DNA from: Paraktedonobacter sp035294465
GTDB taxonomy: Bacteria; Chloroflexota; Ktedonobacteria; Ktedonobacterales; Ktedonobacteraceae
Direction of reading: 5' to 3'
Assembly (NCBI GenBank): GCA_035294465.1
Contig: DATGKW010000115.1
Coordinates: forward strand, 1-15,755
Length of the DNA: 15,755 nt
Shown: piece by piece, positions 1-5,676 of the stretch
How the letters are laid out: each line of letters opens with the position of its first letter
How positions within the stretch are numbered: the first letter of the stretch is position 1
Translations under genes and position numbers: made by a program
Notes under the pieces: generated by a model
The model's database searches: none
What the model saw: only the letters and a program-made list of their open reading frames with translations
Told to the model about the DNA's origin: nothing

Positions 1-16
1 TGGAAGGGAAGGAAAT

Positions 17-589
17 ATGATAGAATCGCTCGATCAAGATTGTCGTGAAGAAGCCGGGGCAACTCCTGAGCATGCGCCGGGCTATCTGTCTGTGAGAGAG
101 GCGGCCAGGATCATAGGAGTCTCGACAAGAAGTGTTTATAATTATATAGAGTCGGGAAAGCTGCCTGTGGTACACATTGGCCACCTGACGGTTATTGAAG
201 CCGAACGTGTACACAACTATAAGCGGCAGGCTCCGGGCCGCCTGCGCTTAAATACGCCGCGCTGGCATATGCCGCCGGCGAATAATTGCCAGTCGCTTAC
301 TACTATCACCGTGCATATACGCCAGGGGCAGAACGAACGGCTTGCACGGAAGCTCGACGAGATACGCACAGCCAGCAAACACTGTATACCCGGTACGGTC
401 GCGCGCTACATCATGCAGAGCGCGAGCAGCCCGGACGAGATACAAATTATGCTCGTCTGGCGCAGCGCCAACCTGCCCTCTACAGAAGAACGCAAGGCCG
501 CGCTTGCCGCCTTGCGCGACGACCTGGCAGAGATCCTCGATTGGGAGACTGCTGTGCATAGGGAAAGTCAGGTGGTCATGCACGCGTGA
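17..589 (+). CDS. Helix-turn-helix (excisionase/MerR-type) DNA-binding protein with unknown C-terminal domain
   Basis: A 190-aa protein; the ATG at 17 lies a few bases after an AAGGA-type ribosome site (positions 9-13). Residues about 23-70 form a winged helix-turn-helix of the excisionase family: a SVREAARIIGVS helix-turn, then STRSVYNYIESGKLP (recognition helix and wing) and an ending resembling the family's VIEAERVHNY. This fold binds DNA and usually acts as a transcription regulator or recombination directionality factor. No integrase or phage gene is next to it, so a chromosomal regulator is more likely than an excisionase. Residues about 95-190 begin with a beta-strand-like ITVHIRQG and continue with alternating strand and helix character. 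A ferredoxin-like (ABM-type) ligand or dimerisation domain is possible, but that is inference. It is monocistronic as far as the window shows; its promoter lies outside. Confidence 0.85.
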   Translation: MIESLDQDCREEAGATPEHAPGYLSVREAARIIGVSTRSVYNYIESGKLPVVHIGHLTVIEAERVHNYKRQAPGRLRLNTPRWHMPPANNCQSLTTITVHIRQGQNERLARKLDEIRTASKHCIPGTVARYIMQSASSPDEIQIMLVWRSANLPSTEERKAALAALRDDLAEILDWETAVHRESQVVMHA

Positions 590-1115
590 GAGTTATCTCT
601 AAGGATAAACAAAGCTAGCTTCCAGGCCGCTTTATACTATTAAATCTTCTCGATGGCGGGAAAGTTCTATAGTATTATTAGGCATAACTGCTTTAGAGAG
701 GTGCGCTTGCATGGACCAGATAGATACTGTCACTCAGATGCAAACTAACAATGCTGCTTTCTTTGAAGATCTGGCGTTTGATTATAGATCAGAGGTAATA
801 GGACAGTCGCGCATTTTGCACGCGGATTGCTTCAATTAGCTTTTCTGGAAGTCAGCACCGAAGGTGATGGAGAAGAAGTTCCTCTCGAACAGCTAGAATT
901 GGGCTTCTAAATTCCTAGCTCGAGCTGAATTTCCTCTGGTGGCTCGCCCGGACCTTCATCAAGGTGTTGCTCAAATCCAGGTGCTCTATAGATCAAAGCA
1001 GTTTGCTAGCCAGCTATAGGGAAATCTCGCCAGCCTCATGATAAGATGTAAGATAAGCAAAAGGACAATGTGTACATCCCCATAGGTAATTTCGACGAAA
1101 AAGGAGGCCATTTGC
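590..1115. other. Gene-poor intergenic stretch
   Basis: These 526 bases separate the helix-turn-helix gene from the ThDP enzyme. The only coding-like signal is the small frameshifted ORF at 711-910, listed separately. The region is more AT-rich and has more in-frame stops than its neighbours. No convincing terminator follows the stop at 589, and no clear -35/-10 pair precedes 1116. Only the AAGGAGG ribosome site at 1101-1107 is obvious. No RNA gene is recognisable. Confidence 0.6.
711..910 (+). pseudogene. Small ORF, apparently frameshifted (about 65 aa if restored)
   Basis: An ATG at 711, preceded by a GAGAGG ribosome-site-like sequence, opens a 42-codon frame (start MDQIDTVTQM) that stops at TAG 837-839. 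In the +2 frame the reading continues past that stop from about 815 as FARGLLQLAFLEVSTEGDG and ends ELGF at TAA 908-910. The two halves join into one plausible acidic protein of about 65 residues if one T is added to the TTTT run at 814-817. This is either a decayed gene, a homopolymer sequencing error or coincidence. No family is recognised. Confidence 0.35.
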
Positions 1116-2762
1116 ATGGGTTTGCTTCATGGAGGCTGGCTAGTCGCGAAAATTTTGAAGCGCGAAGGGGTCGAGGTCGTCTTTACGTTAAGCGGTGGGC
1201 ATATCGCCGCCATTTATGATGGCTGCTTGCGCGAGGGGATTCGCGTGATTGATACGCGTCACGAGCAGGCGGCGGTACACGCTGCCGAGGGCTGGGCCAA
1301 AGTTACGCGCAAACCCGGCGTGGCTCTGCTGACCGCGGGACCGGGTGTAACCGACGGAATTACGGGCGTGGCCAACGCGTACCTGGCGGGCAGTCCCGTG
1401 CTGGTTATTGGTGGCGCGGCCCCCCAGGGACTCTGGGATCGCGGCGCACTGCAAGAGATGGGCCAGATCGAACTGCTGCGCCCGATCACCAAGTGGGCGC
1501 GTTCGGTCCACGAAACCGCGCGCCTGGAAGAATATACCGCTTCAGCTTTCCGCCAGATGTTGAGCGGCAAACCCGGCCCGGTTTTCTTAGAGATGCCGAT
1601 GGACATCCTGGCCAACTTCGCGGATACCGATACCTTGTTTGATCCGGGCGAGCCGGAAAACTACCGCTACCAGGGCAAGACCGCTCCCGATCCCGCTATG
1701 GTTGAGAAGGCCGTAACTCTGCTGGGTAGCGCGCAGCGCCCGGTGATTATGGCCGGGACGGCGGTCTGGTGGTGCGATGCCGCTGAGCCACTACGCCTGT
1801 TAGCCGAACGCCTGAACGCGCCTGTCTACCTCAACGGCGCAGGACGTGGTTGCCTGCCGCCAACCCATCCGCTTTTCTTCAGTGGCTCGCGTCGCAAGGC
1901 CCTGGAGAGCGCCGATACCATCCTGGCGATTGGCACACGCATGGATTTTCGCCTCAATCACGGTCAGCCCCCGCTCATTCCGGCTGAAGCCAGCGTGATC
2001 TGGCTGGATCTCGCCGCAGAGGATGTGGGCGTAAATAGGGGAGCGCAGGCCGCGCTGGTTGGCGATGTCGGTCTGAGTATGAGCCAGCTCGCGGCGGGCG
2101 CGCGGCAACTGCCCGCCGGAGAATGGTTGGGGTATGTCCGCGAGCAGGAGCGCAAAGGCCAGGAACGCGATAGCGCTGCGCTGAATTCTGAGGCTGTGCC
2201 TATCCATCCCATGCGCTTCTGCCGTGAGATCCGCGATTTCATCGACGAGGATACGACAGTTGTGGGTGATGGTGGGGATATCGTGAGCTACGCCGCGAAG
2301 GTGATTAACGTGGCCAGACCTGGCTACTGGCTTGATTCTGGCCCAATGGGCTGCCTGGGAACAGGCACGGGCTTTGCTATGGCCGCGCAACTGGCTCGCC
2401 CCGGCAAGCGTGTTCTGATGATCTACGGCGATGGTTCCTTTGGCCTCAACGGTATGGAGTTCGAGAGCATGGTGCGCCATAAGCTACCTATCGTGGGCAT
2501 CATCGGCAACGACGGCGCCTGGGGACAGATCAAACATCCGCAGAAGGCCATCGTTGGCCACACAACCGCTGCCGAACTTGCGCCCGGCATTCGCTACGAT
2601 AAGATGGTCGAGGCGCTGGGCGGCTATGGTGAGCTGGTCGAGCGCCCCGAAGATATACGTCCCGCGCTGGAACGTGCCTTTGCCTCCGGCCTGCCTGCTT
2701 GCGTCAATGTGTTGCTTGATCCAGAGAAGCCCTATAGCCGCTCGACGAATGTTGCTGTCTAG
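1116..2762 (+). CDS. Thiamine-diphosphate-dependent enzyme, acetolactate synthase / 2-hydroxyacyl-CoA lyase-like
   Basis: A 548-aa protein, the usual length for this superfamily, with an AAGGAGG ribosome site (1101-1107) eight bases before the ATG. Three domains follow the family order. The N-terminal Pyr domain carries the catalytic glutamate that activates the cofactor (RHEQ, E50) and the LLTAGPGVTDGITGVANAY segment. A central Rossmann-like domain covers about 190-330. The C-terminal PP domain carries the Mg/ThDP motif GDG at 438-440, 24 residues, then ND at 465-466 (IIGNDGAWGQIKHPQ). Family enzymes cleave or form C-C bonds next to a carbonyl (acetolactate synthesis, oxalyl- or 2-hydroxyacyl-CoA cleavage). 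The GNDGAWGQI variant, rather than the NN of classical biosynthetic acetolactate synthases, resembles ILVBL/HACL2-type proteins. No ilvN regulatory-subunit gene follows, so a catabolic or acyloin-type role seems likelier than valine/isoleucine synthesis. The substrate cannot be assigned from sequence. It is a single-gene unit with its own terminator. Confidence 0.88.
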   Translation: MGLLHGGWLVAKILKREGVEVVFTLSGGHIAAIYDGCLREGIRVIDTRHEQAAVHAAEGWAKVTRKPGVALLTAGPGVTDGITGVANAYLAGSPVLVIGGAAPQGLWDRGALQEMGQIELLRPITKWARSVHETARLEEYTASAFRQMLSGKPGPVFLEMPMDILANFADTDTLFDPGEPENYRYQGKTAPDPAMVEKAVTLLGSAQRPVIMAGTAVWWCDAAEPLRLLAERLNAPVYLNGAGRGCLPPTHPLFFSGSRRKALESADTILAIGTRMDFRLNHGQPPLIPAEASVIWLDLAAEDVGVNRGAQAALVGDVGLSMSQLAAGARQLPAGEWLGYVREQERKGQERDSAALNSEAVPIHPMRFCREIRDFIDEDTTVVGDGGDIVSYAAKVINVARPGYWLDSGPMGCLGTGTGFAMAAQLARPGKRVLMIYGDGSFGLNGMEFESMVRHKLPIVGIIGNDGAWGQIKHPQKAIVGHTTAAELAPGIRYDKMVEALGGYGELVERPEDIRPALERAFASGLPACVNVLLDPEKPYSRSTNVAV

Positions 2763-2779
2763 GACGCTCGCTTGAAAAG

Positions 2780-2822
2780 GCTGACCTGGGAAGGCATCAT
2801 ACTTTCCCAGGTCAGCTTTTTT
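2780..2822 (+). terminator. Rho-independent terminator after the ThDP enzyme gene
   Basis: A perfect 13-bp stem (GCTGACCTGGGAA at 2780-2792 with its complement at 2804-2816) encloses an 11-nt loop and is followed by six T (2817-2822). It starts 17 bases after the stop codon. Four A before the left arm mean it could also work for the convergent minus-strand gene ending at 2903. Confidence 0.92.
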
Positions 2823-2902
2823 GCGGGTTTCTCTTACTACCTTTAGCAGTGTCTTATTGCCAGAAGCCCCCGGCGTAAGAAGCATAACGGCAATCGCTAT
2901 GC

Positions 2903-3469
2903 TTAGCGGTGGAAGCTTCCGACAAAACTGCTGCGAATGCTTACGAAGCCCCGGCGGGCGCCGAGGAATCCGCGGCGGTAGCCAAAGAAGCCCCGGCGAT
3001 AGACAACGAACCCGCGGCGATAGAATCCGCGGCGGTAGCCAAAGAAGCCATAGCGGGGATATCTGTAGAACCCCCGCCGGTAGGCAAAGTAACCGTAACG
3101 GGGGTATCTGTAGAAGAATCCGCGGCGGTAGCCAAAGAAGCCGTAGCGAGGGTATCTATAGAACCCCCGCCGGTAGACGACGAAGCCCCGACGATAGAAG
3201 AATCCGCGGCGAGGGCCAAGAAAACCATAACGAGGGTATCTATAGAACCCCCGCCGGTAGATGACGAGGCTACGGCGATAGAAAAAACCTCGGCGGGGGC
3301 CTATACCATCAAAACCGGGACCACGCTGCGTCGGCTGCACACTCATCGCCGACGCTGAAGAGGGCATAGTACTACCGGTCACAGATAGCAAGCCAGCGGC
3401 AAGGAGCAATGCCATTACAATAAGCGCTGCTGGGCGCGCAAGGCTCTTAGTGACAGTCAAGAAGTTCAT
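2903..3469 (-). CDS. Secreted Arg/Tyr/Phe/Gly repeat protein
   Basis: A 188-aa product using the ATG at 3467-3469, which sits behind AAGGAAGG; an in-frame upstream ATG at 3517 lacks a ribosome site. Residues 1-41 are a Sec signal peptide: basic start, hydrophobic core ALIVMALLLAAGLL, and an SASA cleavage site near 41. The mature part (about 57-180) is almost wholly repeats built on RRGF, with the larger unit YRRGFYRYPRYGFFG and variants, about a dozen RRGF copies in all. It has no cysteine, almost no acidic residue and very high predicted pI. No enzymatic domain is present. A surface, matrix or coat structural role, or polyanion binding, is a reasonable inference from composition; no homologue is recognised. 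Its leader and first residues resemble those of the neighbouring secreted gene ending at 3747. The unit appears to have its own promoter. Confidence 0.78.
   Translation of the reverse strand: MNFLTVTKSLARPAALIVMALLLAAGLLSVTGSTMPSSASAMSVQPTQRGPGFDGIGPRRGFFYRRSLVIYRRGFYRYPRYGFLGPRRGFFYRRGFVVYRRGFYRYPRYGFFGYRRGFFYRYPRYGYFAYRRGFYRYPRYGFFGYRRGFYRRGFVVYRRGFFGYRRGFLGARRGFVSIRSSFVGSFHR
2932..3301 (-). repeat. Internal coding repeats of the RRGF protein
   Basis: The DNA carries imperfect repeats (for example GAATCCGCGGCGGTAGCC and AGAACCCCCGCCGGTAG, read on the plus strand) at spacings that are multiples of three. Read on the minus strand they encode RRGF / YRYPRYGF units. Because the repeats keep phase and have few stops, two shadow frames are also open. 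The block is likely prone to expansion and contraction by slippage or recombination. Confidence 0.8.
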
Positions 3470-3494
3470 GTTCCCTTCCTTCTTTTTCCAATCA

Positions 3495-3532
3495 CATCCC
3501 TGAGTTTGAACTAGCACTGTCCTTCATTCCTA
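3495..3532 (-). promoter_or_regulatory. Leader element shared with the downstream-numbered paralogue (copy 1)
   Basis: In the 5' untranslated region of the RRGF gene, the minus strand reads AGGACAGTGCTAGTTCAAAC then TCAGGGATG. It aligns closely with the leader at 4083-4122 (GGGACAGCTATACTCAAAAC then CAGGGATG). The function is unknown. It may be a common transcript-start region, an mRNA structure or regulator site, or simply the relic of a duplication. Confidence 0.6.
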
Positions 3533-3612
3533 TTTTCTCGTCTCAATTGCACAAAAACTATTAATCGAACGCACTACAAGAAACGCACTATGAATCTTCT
3601 TTCCTCAAGGCC

Positions 3613-3641
3613 ATTATACACAAATAATCAAATATACAAAA
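3613..3641 (-). promoter_or_regulatory. Probable promoter of the RRGF protein gene
   Basis: On the minus strand a consensus -10 TATAAT lies at 3613-3618. A weak -35 (TTTTGT, 3636-3641) lies 17 bp upstream in AT-rich DNA. It would give a 5' untranslated region of about 140 nt containing the shared leader element. Confidence 0.45.
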
Positions 3642-3673
3642 CTCATAAATAGATTGGCGCTGATGATCAAGAA

Positions 3674-3710
3674 GCCCGTAAGCGTATCAACGCCTACGGG
3701 CCTTTTTTTT
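3674..3710. terminator. Stem-loop with T8 tract between the two secreted-protein genes
   Basis: GCCCGTAAGCG (3674-3684) pairs with CGCCTACGGGC (3691-3701) over 11 positions with one mismatch. The loop is 6 nt and eight T follow (3703-3710). The T tract makes it strongest for plus-strand transcription, where no gene is seen. On the minus strand it lies about 45 nt after the stop at 3747 and is followed by TTCTTG, so it can also end the His/Pro gene transcript. Confidence 0.75.
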
Positions 3711-3746
3711 CCAGGCTAGTATCTAGCCGGTCGAGATCTTCTTGCA

Positions 3747-4061
3747 CTACATACGATAAGGATAAACGCGATGCCGGTAACGCCTATGGTAATGGCGAGG
3801 TGGCGGACCATGGCGATGATAGTGGCGTGGCGGTGGCGGACTGTAGCGATGAGGCGGTGGCGGGGACCGATGCTGTAGAGAGGATACGTAGCTCAACTGA
3901 ACTACGCTCCCAGCCGACCCGCTATCTGTTGTCCCATTTCCCCCTGCAGAAGGCGCGTGCATTGCCCATACCGGATTCGCCATTCCAACAATAAAGAACG
4001 CTGCTACGATGGCTGTCCATATCAATCGGTGCAGGCCTCTTATGGCAGTCGAAAAACGCAT
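3747..4061 (-). CDS. Small secreted His/Pro/Arg-rich protein
   Basis: A 104-aa product. The ATG at 4059-4061 is chosen because GGAGGAA lies seven bases upstream; the ATG at 4085 has no ribosome site. Residues 1-33 form a signal peptide (hydrophobic WTAIVAAFFIVGMA, cleavage after VWA at 33). A short Gly/Ser/Thr linker (about 38-60) leads to a low-complexity tail (64-104) with SPPPPHRY, PPPPRHYHRHG, PPPRHYHRR and YRHRVYPYRM. The clustered histidines suggest metal or polyanion binding outside the cell; this is inference from composition only. The 5' leader and the nucleotides of the first codons resemble those of the RRGF gene at 2903-3469, which suggests duplication with replacement of the mature part. 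A TATTAT (4187-4192) could be a -10, but no -35 accompanies it. Confidence 0.68.
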   Translation of the reverse strand: MRFSTAIRGLHRLIWTAIVAAFFIVGMANPVWAMHAPSAGGNGTTDSGSAGSVVQLSYVSSLQHRSPPPPHRYSPPPPRHYHRHGPPPRHYHRRYRHRVYPYRM

Positions 4062-4082
4062 AGTGTTCTTCCTCCACGACCG

Positions 4083-4122
4083 CATCCCTGGTTTTGAGTA
4101 TAGCTGTCCCTGACCGGTCCTA
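4083..4122 (-). promoter_or_regulatory. Leader element shared with the RRGF gene (copy 2)
   Basis: This is the counterpart of 3495-3532. The minus strand reads GGGACAGCTATACTCAAAAC then CAGGGATGCGG, just upstream of the ribosome site of the His/Pro gene. Most bases can be aligned between the copies with one small gap, and similarity resumes after the start codon (see findings). Confidence 0.6.
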
Positions 4123-4220
4123 CTAAGCTCCTACCAAATTGCTGCTACGAGAAATGTTACGAGTTTTGCCTGTCCTTGCGAATTCTATAATAGTGGAATA
4201 CACCAAACTGATCATCACTT

Positions 4221-4826
4221 CTATTGGAAAACATATGGATATACTCGTTCCCTCGGTACCATCAGCTTTGTATAATCTCCACAAGCGTACTGACGCTGCT
4301 GGGCAACGAAGTCAGAGATATCTTCAATCTCAACGATCCATTCGCGAGCGTAGCGGGCCAGAACCTCGCCGCGCAGGCCAAGCTGGATGGCTCGCCGGGT
4401 AAGCGGTGCGCCACAGGGATCGTGATCGGGGTCCCATTGTACACGTACCAGCGATTGCTCTACTGCCTGCTTCCATTCGGCCTGGGTAACATAGCGATCC
4501 GATTGATAGGTTGATGGGACTGCCAGCCGTAAGATCTCGTCAAAGGCGCTGCGCGATATATGTACAGCCAGTGTGACCTCCTGGCCTGCTTTTTGCCCCC
4601 AGCCACTTCTATATTGCATCCAGAGGAAGCCAGGTTTGATCCAGCTCATTCTGCTCAATGAGAATTCGCCGCCAAAGTAGCCATGCCTGGCAGCGAAATG
4701 CCCTATTGCTGGTCGGTACGCCTGGTAAACGACGATTGAGGTATCATCGTACTGAGCCAGGATATGCTTGCCACTGGCGGGCCAGTAGGGCTGCTGATCG
4801 AGATAAGGTTCGGTGATGAGGTGCAT
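4221..4826 (-). CDS. DUF4291 family protein
   Basis: A 201-aa product using the ATG at 4824-4826, which has AGGAGA a few bases upstream inside the preceding gene's last codons. An in-frame ATG at 4862 lies deep in the methyltransferase gene and is unlikely to be the start. The protein shows the DUF4291 hallmarks: ILAQYDDTSIVVYQAYRPAI near the N-terminus, then FSLSRMSWIKPGFLWMQYRS followed by GWGQKAGQEVTLAV, and a C-terminal QWDPDHDPCGAPLTRRAIQL. The length matches the family, whose biochemical activity is unknown to me. It starts one base after the methyltransferase stop (TAG-C-ATG), so translation is probably coupled, and the two products may act on the same process. Confidence 0.9.
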   Translation of the reverse strand: MHLITEPYLDQQPYWPASGKHILAQYDDTSIVVYQAYRPAIGHFAARHGYFGGEFSLSRMSWIKPGFLWMQYRSGWGQKAGQEVTLAVHISRSAFDEILRLAVPSTYQSDRYVTQAEWKQAVEQSLVRVQWDPDHDPCGAPLTRRAIQLGLRGEVLARYAREWIVEIEDISDFVAQQRQYACGDYTKLMVPRERVYPYVFQ

Positions 4827-4827
4827 G

Positions 4828-5493
4828 CTATCTCCTATATACCACGCGAAAATGTCGTGCATCCTCGCTACGTATGTCCTCGAAAGACTCTTCGTGCAGG
4901 CCGGACTGCTGGAAGATATCCAGGTCGGCGCGGGTGAGCGGCCAGGGCATGGCGCCCGGATCGTCCTGGGGTTCGCGACCGCGACAAACGATCAGGAGCT
5001 GACCATCGGGGGCAACGAAGCTGGCGATGTGTTCAATGGCCTGCCTGCGCATGGTCACAGGCAGAGCCTGAATGGTGTAAATTTCCTGCACAAGATCAAA
5101 GGCTTGCTGCCATGCAGAGGGCGCGTTGAAGAGGTCAGCGACCTGATAGTTCACGGATGATGCGGGGAAGCGTCGCTGGCACCAGGCGATAGCAGTGGGA
5201 GAGACATCGAAGGCCGTGACCACGAAGCCGCGTCCGGCCAGATCCTCAGCATCGTCGCCCAGCCCGCAGCCAACGACCAGAGCACGCCGCTTATGCCCCA
5301 GCACGTTATGCTGCTGGAGCCAGGCCAGCGAAACCGGGTGTGGCTGCAAGTCGGCCCAGGGGACGCCGCTTGCATCCCCATTGGCTGTGGCATAAACAGC
5401 GTCAAAGAGACCGGCAATATCACCGGTAGGAAGCATACGTTGAGCCAGTTCGCGCACGCGCTGGCCAGCCTGAGCTTTTTTATCGAGAGCCAT
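4828..5493 (-). CDS. Class I SAM-dependent methyltransferase (TPMT/TehB-like)
   Basis: A 221-aa protein with a Rossmann-type SAM-binding core. Motif I is ALVVGCGLGDDAEDLA (71-86). The post-I acidic residue is in TAFDVSPTAI (93-102). VADLFN (118-123) would contact the adenine side, and FDLVQEIYTIQALP (132-145) is motif IV-like. The strand VAPDGQLLIVCRGREP (160-175) follows. The GCGLGDDA loop and the following GFVVTAFDVS resemble thiopurine S-methyltransferase and TehB proteins, which methylate small thiols or metalloid oxyanions; the substrate here is not predictable. It is the first gene of a two-gene operon with DUF4291. The ATG at 5493 has only a weak AGAAAG ribosome site. Confidence 0.85.
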   Translation of the reverse strand: MALDKKAQAGQRVRELAQRMLPTGDIAGLFDAVYATANGDASGVPWADLQPHPVSLAWLQQHNVLGHKRRALVVGCGLGDDAEDLAGRGFVVTAFDVSPTAIAWCQRRFPASSVNYQVADLFNAPSAWQQAFDLVQEIYTIQALPVTMRRQAIEHIASFVAPDGQLLIVCRGREPQDDPGAMPWPLTRADLDIFQQSGLHEESFEDIRSEDARHFRVVYRR

Positions 5494-5503
5494 GTACGAA
5501 AGC

Positions 5504-5533
5504 TTTCTAGAGCATCTCTAAGGAACAGGTCAA
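5504..5533 (-). promoter_or_regulatory. Possible promoter of the methyltransferase-DUF4291 operon
   Basis: On the minus strand TTGACC (5528-5533) and TAGAAA (5504-5509) are 18 bp apart. Transcription would start only a few bases before the ATG at 5493, giving an almost leaderless mRNA. That would fit the weak ribosome site. A TGATACACT further upstream (about 5550) is an alternative extended -10. Confidence 0.35.
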
Positions 5534-5574
5534 TCTCTAATTTCTACAGTGTATCATCTTCGGGCATAAAGACC

Positions 5575-5627
5575 TTCAGTTGCGTTCATTGGGTACAACG
5601 CTGTTGTATCCAATGAACGCAACTGAA
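5575..5627. repeat. Long near-perfect hairpin (25-bp stem, 3-nt loop)
   Basis: TTCAGTTGCGTTCATTGG (5575-5592) is perfectly complementary to 5610-5627. The stem continues inward with GTACAAC / GTTGTAT (one G-T pair) to a GCT loop at 5600-5602. It lies about 50 bases after the stop of the minus-strand secreted-protein gene (5677) and upstream of the methyltransferase gene. No strong T tract follows on either strand (minus side GGTCTTTATG). It may end transcription, protect an mRNA 3' end, or be a small mobile palindromic repeat. Confidence 0.85.
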
Positions 5628-5676
5628 CATCTTGAGTCATGAGGGGACAAAGCGCTCGCCAGATGCGCTTCGCCGC

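Noticed and set aside
1800..2480. Long minus-strand frame of 226 codons
   Set aside because: It lies wholly within the ThDP enzyme gene, whose frame has all family motifs and a good ribosome site. The antisense translation resembles no family.
2930..3300. Repeat array that could be taken for CRISPR or a VNTR
   Set aside because: The repeats are imperfect, without constant-length spacers, and follow a codon-based protein repeat.
2909..3358. Open plus-strand frame of 149 codons rich in Glu/Ala/Val/Pro
   Set aside because: It is the antisense of the repetitive RRGF gene. It stays open because the repeats are in phase and GC-rich, and it has no ribosome site, while the minus-strand frame has a signal peptide, ribosome site and promoter.
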